Assembly (NCBI RefSeq): GCF_900167445.1
Contig: NZ_FUZT01000004.1
Coordinates: 124,001-188,000 of the forward strand
Reading direction: 5' to 3'
Origin: Maledivibacter halophilus
Lineage (GTDB): Bacteria > Bacillota > Clostridia > Peptostreptococcales > Caminicellaceae
DNA: 64,000 nucleotides
This document shows, in pieces, positions 18,347 to 27,641 of the stretch; position 1 is the stretch's first letter; every line of letters begins with the position of its first letter. The position numbers and the translations under genes were made by a program. Under the pieces are notes generated by a model. The model searched no databases. It saw only the letters and a program-made list of their open reading frames with translations, and was not told where the DNA came from.

Positions 18347-18400
18347 GGTTCTAAGTTTTTAGTATATTCTCTTAGAATTTTAAAAATCAATTCGAAATGA

Positions 18401-18434
18401 AAATCACAGTGAATAATGGCTGTGATTTTTTTTA
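18401..18434 (+). terminator. Terminator of the aminotransferase-DUF1015 operon
   Basis: AAATCACAG / CTGTGATTT with a 10-base loop, followed by eight T residues. Confidence 0.75.
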
Positions 18435-18574
18435 TTTAATACTTAAGTTTTTGAACTTTGAACCTAGAATTAAAAACTTGAATTCAATACTTTAGCGATT
18501 TAAAAATCATCTTCTAAATAAAATATAACAACATATATTAATATCACATATACTAGAATGAAGGGGATGATTTT

Positions 18575-19855
18575 TTGATAATTCATGTTGTAAGACCTGG
18601 TGAAAGCTTATATAGTATTGGACAGCTGTATAATGTACCGCCTTTTAAAATTGCTGATGATAATGAGCTCACAGATCCAAGTAGACTTGCAGTAGGTCAA
18701 ACTTTGGTTATATTAGAAGGAATAAGAAAGCATAGGGTGATGCCTGGTGAATCACTATATTCTATTGCGATGCAGTATGGAGTCACAGTTCAATCCATAG
18801 TAGATATGAACCCACAAATAACAAGTCCAATGACAATCTATCCAGGACAAATAATTGATATACCATCAAAGACAAAGGAACTAGGGACTATTGAGGTGAA
18901 TGGATATGCATTTCCTAATATTGATATGGATGTGCTCAAAAAAACATTGCCATATTTAACTTATCTCAGTATTTTCAGCTATGAAGTTAATCCAGATGGT
19001 ACATTAAATACTATTGAAGATGAGGAATTAATCAAAGTAGCAAGAGAAGCAGGAGTAGCACCTATTATGGTAATAACTAATTTGGAAAGTGGTGGAGGAT
19101 TTAGTAGCGATATAGCTAGAAGTATACTTAGTAATGAGGAAATTCAAGAAACACTCATAAACAATATTATCAATATTTTAAAGGAAAAAAATTATTATGG
19201 ATTAGATATAGACTTTGAGTATATCTATCCAGAGGACAGAGAATTATATAATGATTTCTTGAGAAAAGTTACCAGTAGACTTAAGCCTCTTGGATATACA
19301 GTAACAACAGCCTTGGCTCCCAAAATATCAGCTGATCAAAAAGGAGTAGTTTATGAAGGACATGATTACCCTGTTCATGGAGCCCTTGTAGACCATGTTG
19401 TAATAATGACTTATGAGTGGGGATATACCTATGGACCTCCACTTGCAGTAGCACCAATTAATGAAGTTGAGAAGGTTATAAATTATGCTATAACTGAAAT
19501 CCCAAGTGAAAAGATATTAATGGGTATACCAAACTATGGATATGATTGGACGCTCCCTTACGTTAGGGGGACAGCGGCTAAAACAGTAACTAATACTGGA
19601 GCAGTGGATCTTGCTGTGAATGTTGGGGCAGCTATACAGTATGACCAGCAATCTCAGGCTCCTTTCTTTACCTACTATGATAGTGATGGCAAGCAGCATA
19701 TAGTATGGTTTGAAGATGCTAGAAGTATAGAGTCCAAATTAAAGCTAGCAAACAGAAAAAATCTTGGAGGAGTAAGCTATTGGACCATTAATAGATATTT
19801 TCCTCAAAACTGGTTAGTGTTAGATTCATTATTTAATATTAAGAAATATTTATAA
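18575..19855 (+). CDS. LysM-GH18 glycosidase (SleL/YaaH-like spore cortex hydrolase)
   Basis: A 426-aa protein with two N-terminal LysM domains (about 1-49, HVVRPGESLYSIGQLY; 51-96, HRVMPGESLYSIAMQYGV) that bind peptidoglycan. A glycoside hydrolase 18 barrel (about 105-426) follows, with the catalytic D-x-D-x-E as D211, D213, E215 in YYGLDIDFEY. This is the architecture of SleL/YaaH, N-acetylglucosaminidases that act on spore cortex during germination. There is no classical signal peptide, as in other YaaH proteins that are placed on the forming spore. The start is TTG at 18575 after AAGGGGATG. Product specificity is not proven. The gene stands alone and suggests a spore former. Confidence 0.88.
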   Translation: MIIHVVRPGESLYSIGQLYNVPPFKIADDNELTDPSRLAVGQTLVILEGIRKHRVMPGESLYSIAMQYGVTVQSIVDMNPQITSPMTIYPGQIIDIPSKTKELGTIEVNGYAFPNIDMDVLKKTLPYLTYLSIFSYEVNPDGTLNTIEDEELIKVAREAGVAPIMVITNLESGGGFSSDIARSILSNEEIQETLINNIINILKEKNYYGLDIDFEYIYPEDRELYNDFLRKVTSRLKPLGYTVTTALAPKISADQKGVVYEGHDYPVHGALVDHVVIMTYEWGYTYGPPLAVAPINEVEKVINYAITEIPSEKILMGIPNYGYDWTLPYVRGTAAKTVTNTGAVDLAVNVGAAIQYDQQSQAPFFTYYDSDGKQHIVWFEDARSIESKLKLANRKNLGGVSYWTINRYFPQNWLVLDSLFNIKKYL

Positions 19856-20193
19856 AAAATAAAAATAAACAACTTTAAGGTTTAAAAAATTTTAAATGAC
19901 AAGGTTATTTATAGTAAAAATTAGAAAACAAATTTTTTTATTATATCCACTATTAAAAGTGGGTAATTTATTTTTTAAGACTTAGGCAAAATAATTATCT
20001 TTATTATCTTATAACTAGACTGAAGAAAGTGGCAATTCAATAATAGTCATAGCTTTTATTCTTTTTTGTTTAAAAGAAAGCTTCTATTGGTATATATTTA
20101 AATAGGGAATATGAAGATTTCAATTGGTAAGGAGACTATGACAACTGGAATTTTTATATTCTTTAAATATTTTAATCAAAGGGAGATGTTATT
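19856..20193. other. Gene-free interval before the encapsulin operon
   Basis: A 338-base AT-rich spacer. The only structure seen is a short stem CCACT/AGTGG around 19948-19963 followed by a T-rich stretch, perhaps a weak terminator for the glycosidase. The encapsulin promoter must lie here, but no convincing -35/-10 pair or metal-regulator box could be chosen. Confidence 0.5.
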
Positions 20194-20568
20194 ATGCCAA
20201 ACATGCCTAATCCATTTGGGATGAATGTTCCAAGAAAAATTACTAAAGAAGAATTGATTAATGCAGTAAGACAGGATATAGTAGGGGAGCTTGAAGCTAT
20301 ATTTCTTTATGATGCCCATGCTCAGGCAACAGATGATATTAGAGCTAAAAAAATATTAGAAGATATAAGGGATGAAGAAAGAGAGCATGTAGGAGAGCTT
20401 ATGACATTATTGAATATATTGGACCCAAATGAAGCAAGATTGTTTGCAAATGGTAAGGAAGAAGTAAAAGAGATGATGGAAGAATTAGAACTTGAAATGC
20501 CCAAGGATGAAATCAAATTAGAAACGGAAAAAGATCCAAAATCCGTGGGAAGTTTAATGAAAGAATAA
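20194..20568 (+). CDS. Encapsulated ferritin-like cargo protein (EncFtn)
   Basis: A 124-aa two-helix ferritin-like protein that oxidises and helps store iron inside an encapsulin shell. Seen: the ferroxidase ligands E32 (VGELEAIFLYD) and E62/H65 (RDEEREHVGEL) at the positions known for EncFtn, with Y39 nearby. Two long helices are followed by an acidic linker (about 88-110). The C-terminal tail KSVGSLMKE matches the encapsulin targeting peptide core (compare TVGSL), which docks the cargo on the inner shell wall. The family needs two subunits to complete one iron site. The gene ends 20 bp before the shell gene, each with a strong ribosome site. Confidence 0.9.
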   Translation: MPNMPNPFGMNVPRKITKEELINAVRQDIVGELEAIFLYDAHAQATDDIRAKKILEDIRDEEREHVGELMTLLNILDPNEARLFANGKEEVKEMMEELELEMPKDEIKLETEKDPKSVGSLMKE

Positions 20569-20588
20569 ATTAATAGGAGGGATAATAA

Positions 20589-21422
20589 GTGAAAGATTAT
20601 TTGATGAGAGAAGATTCTCCGTTAAGTGATAAACAGTGGGATGAAATTGATGATGTTGTTGTTGATGTGGCTAGAAAGAAACTGATAGGAAGAAAAGTTG
20701 TACATACATATGGCCCACTGGGTGGGGGAGTTCAAAGTATAGAAATAGATAGGGTAGATTTAAATGGTGAAGCTGAATTAAGTAAGTTCAGTGGTGATGA
20801 AGATGGACAAATCCAAATTAAAGAAAGAAGATTTATACCAGTTCCACTTATATACAAGGATTTTATGATTACATGGAGAGATTTAGAAAATCTGAAATCA
20901 TCAAATAGACCCTTGGATTATTCTTTAGTTGCGGCTGCCACTACTTCTCTTGCTAAAAAGGAAGATAATATAATATTTAACGGGACTAAAGAAAATCAAG
21001 GAATCATGAATGTGGAAGGAAGACTCTGTGTAAAAGCCAATGATTGGAGTGAAGGAGAACATCCTTATAGGGATGTTGCAAAGGCCATTGAGCAACTAAT
21101 TAAGGCCGATTCCTATGGACCCTATGCCCTTGTAGTAAGTACTGATTTATATATAAAAATGCAAAGAATACAAGAGGGAACAGGTGTTACAGTATTATCT
21201 AGGGTTAAGGAATTAGTTGATGGAAAAGTTTATCAAAGTCCTATGATTGAGGAGGGTAAAGCTGCTGTCATATCAATAGGGGCTCAAAATTTAGATTTGG
21301 CTATAGGAGAGGATATGGTAACTGCATATATGGGTGATGAAAACCTGAATCATTTATTTAGAGTTATGGAAAGTATAGCTTTGAGAATAAAAAGACCTCA
21401 AAGCATATGTACAATAGAGTAA
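20589..21422 (+). CDS. Family 1 encapsulin nanocompartment shell protein
   Basis: A 277-aa HK97-fold shell protein that self-assembles into an icosahedral compartment around the ferritin cargo. Seen: the N-terminal YLMREDSPLSDKQWDEIDDVVVDVARKKLIGRKVV, matching the cargo-binding helix of known shells (APLTEKQWQEID...LYGRKFV in Thermotoga), DLENLKSSNRPLDYSLVAAATTSLAKKEDNIIFNG and a C-terminal AIGEDMVTAYMGDENLNHLFRVMESIALRI. Size is normal for T=1 to T=4 members. The start is GTG at 20589 after AGGAGGG. It forms a two-gene operon with the cargo; a perfect terminator follows. Confidence 0.93.
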   Translation: MKDYLMREDSPLSDKQWDEIDDVVVDVARKKLIGRKVVHTYGPLGGGVQSIEIDRVDLNGEAELSKFSGDEDGQIQIKERRFIPVPLIYKDFMITWRDLENLKSSNRPLDYSLVAAATTSLAKKEDNIIFNGTKENQGIMNVEGRLCVKANDWSEGEHPYRDVAKAIEQLIKADSYGPYALVVSTDLYIKMQRIQEGTGVTVLSRVKELVDGKVYQSPMIEEGKAAVISIGAQNLDLAIGEDMVTAYMGDENLNHLFRVMESIALRIKRPQSICTIE

Positions 21423-21430
21423 AATTTAGA

Positions 21431-21469
21431 AATATGGGTCTATTTACTTTAATAGACCCATATTTTTTT
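21431..21469 (+). terminator. Terminator of the encapsulin operon
   Basis: Perfect 14-bp arms AATATGGGTCTATT and AATAGACCCATATT, followed by seven T residues. Confidence 0.9.
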
Positions 21470-21820
21470 GACTCAATTTAAGATTTTCTAAAAGCAAGAA
21501 ACAGTTCACAGGATAAAAATAGATAAAAACGGAAATAACAATAAGTTTATATGTATATCTATGCTATTTGATTTATAAAAATTCACAAATTAAAATTTAT
21601 TAAGCTAAAGCAATAGTGCAATAAGTAGCTAAAGCAATGATTTTTATGGTTTTCAAGAGTTTCATAATATGTTAAAATGTAAATAGAACATTGAATAAAT
21701 ATTAATATTGGGGAAAATGAAATTGTCCTCAATTCTAATTATGTAATTATCTCAATTCAATTTGAAGCTTTGCTTTGTACATCTAATAAAAATAAATATA
21801 CTCATTCATTTTTTATGATA

Positions 21821-21879
21821 TGCAAATTACCTAAAGATAAACAACTCTAAAGATTAATAAATTTCAAATAAAAAATGCA
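21821..21879 (+). repeat. Repeat fragment shared with the 37.6-kb intergenic region
   Basis: TGCAAATTACCTAAAGATAA and the following bases align with 37639-37698, including AAAGATAAACAA, TCTAA and AAAATAAAAAATGC-type blocks. It looks like the right end of one dispersed repeat plus a shared flank. Confidence 0.5.
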
Positions 21880-22103
21880 GAAGTATTCATTATTTTCTTT
21901 GAAATTTATCTTAAGTTTTAGTGTTATTTATCCATAATAAGATTTAATTATCTTTCTCTAGAGATTCCTTTAAAAATTTTGACTCAAGCAATTTCTTATA
22001 ACCATTTTTAATAAATTAGTGTTTTAAAAACAATTTTCTAAAAATATATAAAATTCTTTATATTTCTGCAGTAAATTTTTAATACTATTTACTACTAAAG
22101 AAT

Positions 22104-22135
22104 GTAAAAATCTACAAAACACAGTAGGTTTTTAC
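22104..22135 (+). promoter_or_regulatory. Hairpin in the hutH leader
   Basis: GTAAAAATCTAC and GTAGGTTTTTAC (one G-T pair) form a 12-bp stem with an 8-base loop, 56 bases before the hutH start. It has no proper T-run. It may be an operator or a leader structure; function unknown. Confidence 0.4.
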
Positions 22136-22191
22136 TTGTTAAATTCAAATTTAATTAAAATATTAAAATTGTTGTGAAAGGGGAAGATTAA

Positions 22192-23718
22192 ATGAATAAA
22201 ATTTTAATTGATGGGGAGCGTTTAACTATAGAGGAAATTGTTAAAGTTTCCAGAGACCTTACAGAAGTGGCATTAACTGATGAAGCAATAGAAAAAATTA
22301 AAAAATCCAGAACAGTTGTAGATGAGTTTGTTGAAAATGAAAAAATTGTATATGGTATAACAACGGGTTTTGGGAAATTTAGTGATGTTGTAATCACAAA
22401 AGATGAAGCAAAGGATCTTCAAAGAAATTTAATAATAAGTCATTCATGCGGAGTAGGAAAACATTTTCCAGAGGAAGTAGTTAGAGCAATAATGTTGCTT
22501 AGAGCCAATGCCCTTGCAAAGGGTTTTTCAGGAATTAGATTAAATACTTTAGAAACACTTATTGAAATGATAAACAAAAAAGTCCATCCAGCTATTCCTG
22601 AAAAGGGATCTTTAGGAGCAAGTGGAGATTTGGCACCATTAGCACATATGGTTTTAGTTATGTTGGGAGAAGGTGAAGCATATTATAAAGGAGAACTTAT
22701 GTCAGGAAAGGAGGCTATGAAAAAAGCTGGTATAGACATTATTCACCTTACTTCTAAAGAAGGATTGGCACTTATAAATGGTACTCAAGTTATGACAGCT
22801 GTAGGGGCTCTTACTGTTTACGATGCTATAAACCTTGCAAAGCTTTCAGATATAACTGCTGCTTTAACAGTTGAGGCTCTAAATGGTATAACTGATGCAT
22901 ATGATTCTAGAGTTCATAAAGTTAGACCTCATATAGGGCAAATGAGTTCAGCTGAAAATTTACTAAGATTATTACAGGGAAGCGATTTAACTACTAAGCA
23001 AGGGGAAATACGAGTTCAGGATGCCTATACATTAAGATGTATACCTCAGATACATGGAGCTAGTAAAGATGCCATAAATTTCATAAAGGAAAAGGTAACC
23101 ATAGAAATAAATTCAGCAACCGATAATCCATTGATATTCGCCGATGACAAGGAAGCAATTTCTGGTGGAAATTTCCATGGGCAACCGATGGCATTGGCCT
23201 TTGATTATTTAGGAATAGCTATAGCCGAACTAGCCAATTCATCTGAAAGAAGAATAGAAAGACTTGTAAACCCACAATTAAGTGGTTTACCTGCATTCTT
23301 AACCGAAAAGGGCGGATTGAATTCTGGATTTATGATAGCCCAGTATTCTGCAGCAGCTTTAGTATCAGAAAATAAAGTTCTTGCCCATCCAGCAAGTGTT
23401 GATTCCATTCCTTCTTCTGCAAATCAAGAAGACCATGTAAGTATGGGAACAATTGCTTCCAGGAAAGCTAGGGAAATATTGTATAATACTACAAGGGTTT
23501 TAGCTATTGAGTGTATAGCAGCTTCCCAAGCTATAGACTTTCAAGATCCTAGTAAGCTTGGAAAAGGTACAAAAGAGGCATATAAAAAAATAAGAGAAAC
23601 TGTAGAGACCTTGGTAGATGATAGAATAATGTATTTTGATATTAATAAAAGTGCTACATTAATTGAGGAAAATGAGATAGTAAAAGTGGTAGAAGGAGCT
23701 ATTGGTAAACTAAATTAA
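22192..23718 (+). CDS. hutH: Histidine ammonia-lyase
   Basis: A 508-aa enzyme that removes ammonia from L-histidine to give trans-urocanate, the entry step of the Hut pathway. Seen: the Ala-Ser-Gly triplet at 143-145 (GSLGASGDLAPLAHM) that cyclises to the MIO electrophile, YGITTGFGKF, NGTQVMTA, QDAYTLRCIPQIHGA, NSATDNPLIF and SSANQEDHVSMGTIA, all active-site blocks of HutH. Length is normal. AAGGGGAAG precedes the ATG. It is separated by about 12 kb from hutU-ftcD-hutI-fchA and is followed by a probable histidine permease. Confidence 0.95.
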   Translation: MNKILIDGERLTIEEIVKVSRDLTEVALTDEAIEKIKKSRTVVDEFVENEKIVYGITTGFGKFSDVVITKDEAKDLQRNLIISHSCGVGKHFPEEVVRAIMLLRANALAKGFSGIRLNTLETLIEMINKKVHPAIPEKGSLGASGDLAPLAHMVLVMLGEGEAYYKGELMSGKEAMKKAGIDIIHLTSKEGLALINGTQVMTAVGALTVYDAINLAKLSDITAALTVEALNGITDAYDSRVHKVRPHIGQMSSAENLLRLLQGSDLTTKQGEIRVQDAYTLRCIPQIHGASKDAINFIKEKVTIEINSATDNPLIFADDKEAISGGNFHGQPMALAFDYLGIAIAELANSSERRIERLVNPQLSGLPAFLTEKGGLNSGFMIAQYSAAALVSENKVLAHPASVDSIPSSANQEDHVSMGTIASRKAREILYNTTRVLAIECIAASQAIDFQDPSKLGKGTKEAYKKIRETVETLVDDRIMYFDINKSATLIEENEIVKVVEGAIGKLN

Positions 23719-23842
23719 AGTTGAAGGGTAAATGGGGAATATTGAAGAAAGTTGATTGACTTATTATTTGATATTATTAAATTTTTTTAAGTCATCAATC
23801 TGAAAATCCACAACATTTAAATTTAAAAAGGGGGAAATGTGT

Positions 23843-25165
23843 ATGCTGTTTAATCCGGTTATATTGTCGGTTCTTGTAATGGTAATATTATGTCTTTTGA
23901 ATCTAAATGTTATTATTTCTTTAATTATTGCTGCATTGGTTGGCGGTACATTGGCGGGAATGCCAATAGGTGAAGCGATGAAAACCTTAATTGGTGGTAT
24001 GGGAGGAAATGCAGAGACAGCATTAAGTTATATATTATTGGGTGCATTAGCTGTAGCTATAAATAAGACGGGATTAGCTGGAATGTTAGCAAAAAAAATT
24101 GCTGGTGCAATAAAGGGGAAAGCAGTTGCTCTAGTATTGATAATTGCTGGTGTAAGTATGTTTTCACAAAATCTTATACCAGTGCATATAGCCTTTGTGC
24201 CAATATTAATTCCACCTTTATTAGGAGTAATGAATAGATTGAAAATTGACAGAAGGGCTGTTGCTTGTGCATTAACCTTTGGATTAAAGGCACCCTATGT
24301 GGCTATTCCAGCAGGCTTTGGACTTATTTTTCATGGCATAATCAGTGATGAAATGACTGCAAATGGAATGGAAATTGCCAAAGGGGCTATATGGAAGGGG
24401 ATGTGGCTTCCAGGATTAGGAATGCTTGTAGGATTGTTATTTGCTGTTTTAATTACCTATAGGAAGCCCAGGGAATATAATGCCCTGGCAAATGAAGAAG
24501 TATCTGCTTCATCAATGTCTGAGGAAAAGAATAACAGTTCTGATAAAATGACGAAGAATCATTATGTGGCATTAATAGGAGCCGTAGCTGCATTGGTAGT
24601 ACAACTTACAATGGAATCCTTGCCTCTAGGAGCGATAGTAGGCCTTGCAATAATGGTTATATTTGGAGCTATTAAGTGGAAAGATGTTGATGAACTAATG
24701 TCAGGTGGTATTTCAATGATGGGCTTTATAGCTTTTGTTATGCTTGTTGCTTCAGGTTATGGATCTGTAATAAGAGAAACTGGAGGAGTAGAGACTTTAG
24801 TAAATGCAGCTTCAGGAATATTAGGTGGTAGCAAATTTATAGCATCTATCATCATGATCTTTGTAGGATTAATTATAACCATGGGAATAGGTACTTCTTT
24901 TGGTACAATTCCAATAATTGCGGCTATTTATGTACCTTTAGCATCTTCCATAGGCTTTAGTCCTCTTGCCACAGTTGTATTAATAGGTACTGCTGCTGCC
25001 CTTGGAGATGCTGGTTCACCGGCTTCGGACAGTACACTTGGACCTACTGCAGGTCTTAATGTTGATGGACAACATAATCATATTTGGGATACATGTGTTC
25101 CAACTTTTCTGCATTTTAATATACCATTAATAATATTTGGTGTAATAGGTGCAATGATATTTTAA
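23843..25165 (+). CDS. NhaC/YuiF-like transporter, probable histidine permease
   Basis: A 440-aa membrane protein with about eleven hydrophobic segments, of the Na+/H+ antiporter-like family that includes B. subtilis YuiF. Seen: two related halves with GGMGGNAETALSYILLGA and TMGIGTSFGTIPIIAAIY, and GDAGSPASDSTLGPTAGLN near the C-terminus. A hydrophilic loop of about 40 residues (EEVSASSMSEEKNNSS) separates the halves. I prefer the ATG at 23843: the earlier ATG at 23837 leaves only one base after GGGGGAA. It lies 124 bp after hutH. Position and the proposal that YuiF proteins carry histidine suggest histidine uptake; the substrate is inferred. Confidence 0.75.
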   Translation: MLFNPVILSVLVMVILCLLNLNVIISLIIAALVGGTLAGMPIGEAMKTLIGGMGGNAETALSYILLGALAVAINKTGLAGMLAKKIAGAIKGKAVALVLIIAGVSMFSQNLIPVHIAFVPILIPPLLGVMNRLKIDRRAVACALTFGLKAPYVAIPAGFGLIFHGIISDEMTANGMEIAKGAIWKGMWLPGLGMLVGLLFAVLITYRKPREYNALANEEVSASSMSEEKNNSSDKMTKNHYVALIGAVAALVVQLTMESLPLGAIVGLAIMVIFGAIKWKDVDELMSGGISMMGFIAFVMLVASGYGSVIRETGGVETLVNAASGILGGSKFIASIIMIFVGLIITMGIGTSFGTIPIIAAIYVPLASSIGFSPLATVVLIGTAAALGDAGSPASDSTLGPTAGLNVDGQHNHIWDTCVPTFLHFNIPLIIFGVIGAMIF

Positions 25166-25170
25166 ATATA

Positions 25171-25210
25171 AAAATTCTGGGACTTCGGTTCCAGAATTTT
25201 TGTTTTTTTT
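25171..25210 (+). terminator. Terminator of the hutH-permease operon
   Basis: A 13-bp stem AAAATTCTGGGAC / GTTCCAGAATTTT capped by a TTCG tetraloop, followed by a long T-run; a textbook terminator. Confidence 0.92.
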
Positions 25211-25308
25211 CTAATGTTTTACGATATCCAAGGAAAAAGCTATGTGATATACTAAATATAACAATGGATTATAATATATTTCATTATTGGGCATAAGGGG
25301 GATATACC

Positions 25309-26472
25309 TTGGATCAAAGCAAACTGAAAATATTGTTAAACAGAGAAGAAGGTCCTAAATTAGATTATAAAGAAAAAATTGACATAAGCTTAGAATCAGG
25401 AAAAAAGGAACTTGTAAAAGATGTCATAGCAATAGCTAACAGCCAAGGTGGTAGAGGTCATTTAGTAATAGGTATTGAGGATAAAACAAAAGAAATAATT
25501 GGTGTTGATCCTGAATATATAAATGAAGAAAGAATTCAGCAGATTATTAGCCAGAGATGTGATCCACCTATAAACATAAGAGTAGAATTTATAGAAATTG
25601 ATATAAAAAAAATAGGGGTAATAACAATATTTAGAAGCAATAAAAGACCTCATCAAATGAGACAGAATGGAGCTTTTTACATAAGAAGAGGCTCTACCAC
25701 TGATATAGCTAGAAGAGATGAAATTGCAAGCATGCTGCAAAAAAGCGGTATCATAAATAATGAGCAAATGCCTGTACCAAATGTGGCATTAAAGGAATTG
25801 GATAAGGATTTAGTAAATAAATATTTAAAAAAGATGAATATAAATGATAGTTATGATAACCAGCTTTTAAGTAATTTGGGTATAGTATATTATGATAAGG
25901 ATAGTGATGAATATTATCCAACAATAGGAGGGCTTTTATTATTTTGTAAAAACCCCCAGCTTTATTTACCCCATACGGGAATAAGGATTATTTACTACCA
26001 GGAAAACAAACCAATAAGTAATTATTTTGAAGGAAATTTACTAACTCTTATAGATAATTCAACAAGATTTGCAAAAAAATTATTGGATACTTATTCATAT
26101 CCTGTAGAATTTATGGAAGAATGTATTTCTAATGCAGTAGTTCATAGGGATTATTTTGACTGTTCTAGAGAAACTGTTATATATATTGGTCAAAACAAAA
26201 TTGAAATCAGTAACCCCGGAAGTATATCTCAAAAAGATACCATTAACAATATAGTTACAGAAAACAATCCCTTTAGAAGAAATAACTGGCTGTATCACAG
26301 GTTATTAGTTTTAGATGATAAAAATAGATTTTTAAAAACAGGTCTGGGATTAAAGAAAATAAAGGACTCTTTTAAAGGAATCGGTAAAGTGAGATTTTTG
26401 AATCTTAGAAAGAAAAATCTATTTAAAATTATATTACCAGGTATAAAGTCTATCTATAAAGATAAAGATTAA
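25309..26472 (+). CDS. AlbA_2 (Schlafen-like) domain regulator with ATPase-like C-terminus
   Basis: A 387-aa protein. The N-terminal ~130 residues form an AlbA_2 DNA-binding domain (EGPKLDYKEKIDIS, AIANSQGGRGHLVIGIEDKTKEIIGV, GAFYIRRGSTTDIARRDEI). The C-terminal part has the helix ECISNAVVHRDYFD and EISNPGSIS followed by GLGLKKIKDSF, resembling the GHKL-like fold seen in many AlbA_2 proteins. These are usually described as transcriptional regulators; the target is unknown. The start is TTG at 25309 after AAGGGGGAT. It stands alone and is convergent with the LysR gene, with which it shares a terminator. Confidence 0.8.
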   Translation: MDQSKLKILLNREEGPKLDYKEKIDISLESGKKELVKDVIAIANSQGGRGHLVIGIEDKTKEIIGVDPEYINEERIQQIISQRCDPPINIRVEFIEIDIKKIGVITIFRSNKRPHQMRQNGAFYIRRGSTTDIARRDEIASMLQKSGIINNEQMPVPNVALKELDKDLVNKYLKKMNINDSYDNQLLSNLGIVYYDKDSDEYYPTIGGLLLFCKNPQLYLPHTGIRIIYYQENKPISNYFEGNLLTLIDNSTRFAKKLLDTYSYPVEFMEECISNAVVHRDYFDCSRETVIYIGQNKIEISNPGSISQKDTINNIVTENNPFRRNNWLYHRLLVLDDKNRFLKTGLGLKKIKDSFKGIGKVRFLNLRKKNLFKIILPGIKSIYKDKD

Positions 26473-26486
26473 ATTCTTTATCTTTT
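26458..26486. terminator. Bidirectional terminator overlapping two stop codons
   Basis: Perfect arms AAAGATAAAGA and TCTTTATCTTT with a 6-base loop, flanked by T-runs on both strands. It lies between and across the convergent ends of the AlbA_2 and LysR genes. Confidence 0.8.
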
Positions 26487-27372
26487 ATTTTTTAAAAGAA
26501 GTCGAGATTACAAAATTTACAAATTTTTTTTCAAAGGAAGCAAATTTGTGTTTTTTTCTAAAGGCTAAATAGTGATTAAACTTTATTTCAATTCTATCTA
26601 ATTGAATTTGTTTTATATATCCTCTTTCTATTTCAGCTTCAACTGCTGATTTTGGCAGGAAGGAGAATCCTTTTCCGGCAGAAACAGAAGATTTAATTGC
26701 TTCTGATGAGTTTATCCTATAAATAATGTTGAAGTCTTTTAAGGATATGTGTTTTTTCTCAAATTCCCTTTCTAATATAGGCATTGTATAACATGTTTTT
26801 TCTCTTAAAATTAGAGGCATATTTTTTAATTTTTCTATGGAAATTATTTCAGTGTTATAGTTTTTATTTCCCACTAAAATTAATTCATCGGAGTTTATGT
26901 ATTTTGTGACTATACAATTCTTTGGGGGAATGTCTTTAACAAATCCAATATTAATAGTATGATTACACAATTTTTCTATAACTTCACTGCAATTTATAAG
27001 CTCTATATTTATGTCTATTTCTTTATGGAATTTTTTAAAAGTATAAATCCAATAGGGAAAGTCATGTAATCCAAAACTCTTACAGCAGCCAATATTTAAT
27101 TTGATTTTATTTTCAATCAAATATTTAAGATCTCTTTGTATATTTTTCCCGAGGTTTAAGATATCATCTGCATATTTATATACTATTTCTCCTGATTTTG
27201 TAAGCCTGATACCTTTATTACTGCGGATCAATAGTTTAGAGTCAAATTCTTTTTCTAATTTTTTAAGTTGCACACTAAGTCCGGGAAGGGTAAAATGAAG
27301 AGCTTTAGCCGCTTTTGTCATATTACCATATTGGACAATCATATAAAAGGAGCGTAGATATTCAAGATTCAT
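26485..27372 (-). CDS. LysR family transcriptional regulator
   Basis: A 295-aa regulator. The N-terminal winged helix-turn-helix (about 1-60) shows FYMIVQYGNMTKAAKALHFTLPGLSVQLKKLEKEF and GIRLTKSGEIVYKYAD. The remaining ~210 residues form a periplasmic-binding-like effector domain. The gene is divergent from the YedE transporter with a 269-bp shared promoter region, the standard LysR arrangement, so regulation of sulfur-compound uptake is the best guess. The effector is unknown. No clear T-N11-A site could be fixed in this very AT-rich spacer. Confidence 0.88.
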   Translation of the reverse strand: MNLEYLRSFYMIVQYGNMTKAAKALHFTLPGLSVQLKKLEKEFDSKLLIRSNKGIRLTKSGEIVYKYADDILNLGKNIQRDLKYLIENKIKLNIGCCKSFGLHDFPYWIYTFKKFHKEIDINIELINCSEVIEKLCNHTINIGFVKDIPPKNCIVTKYINSDELILVGNKNYNTEIISIEKLKNMPLILREKTCYTMPILEREFEKKHISLKDFNIIYRINSSEAIKSSVSAGKGFSFLPKSAVEAEIERGYIKQIQLDRIEIKFNHYLAFRKKHKFASFEKKFVNFVISTSFKK

Positions 27373-27641
27373 ATTTTTATAACCTCACATTTTAAATATA
27401 ACTAATTAGTTTATTTTACTATATTTATATTAGCATTTATATCAATGAAAATAAATATATAATAGGATGTTATACTGCATAATATCTGTTTATCAATAAT
27501 TAATTGTTAAGGTTAATAAGCCATAATTATTATACAGAAGTATATTAATGATACTATAATTAATATATAGTTTGAAAAATAACTAACAAACTATTATGAA
27601 AATATTCAGTATTAAAATATTTGCAAACGGGGGAAAGGAAT

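Larger units (their letters stand above)
21470..22191. other. Long AT-rich gene-free interval upstream of hutH
   Basis: About 720 bases with no convincing open frame on either strand. It holds a short repeat fragment (21821-21879) shared with 37641-37698, and a hairpin just before hutH (22104-22135). No coding remnant or RNA family is recognised. The hutH promoter lies somewhere in it. Confidence 0.5.

Noticed and set aside
19985..20020. Possible Fur/PerR-like box before the encapsulin operon
   Set aside because: The ATAATTATC-type words are common in this AT-rich DNA, and no convincing dyad of the right length was found.
23837..23842. Upstream ATG for the histidine permease
   Set aside because: It lies one base after the ribosome site; the ATG at 23843 has normal spacing.
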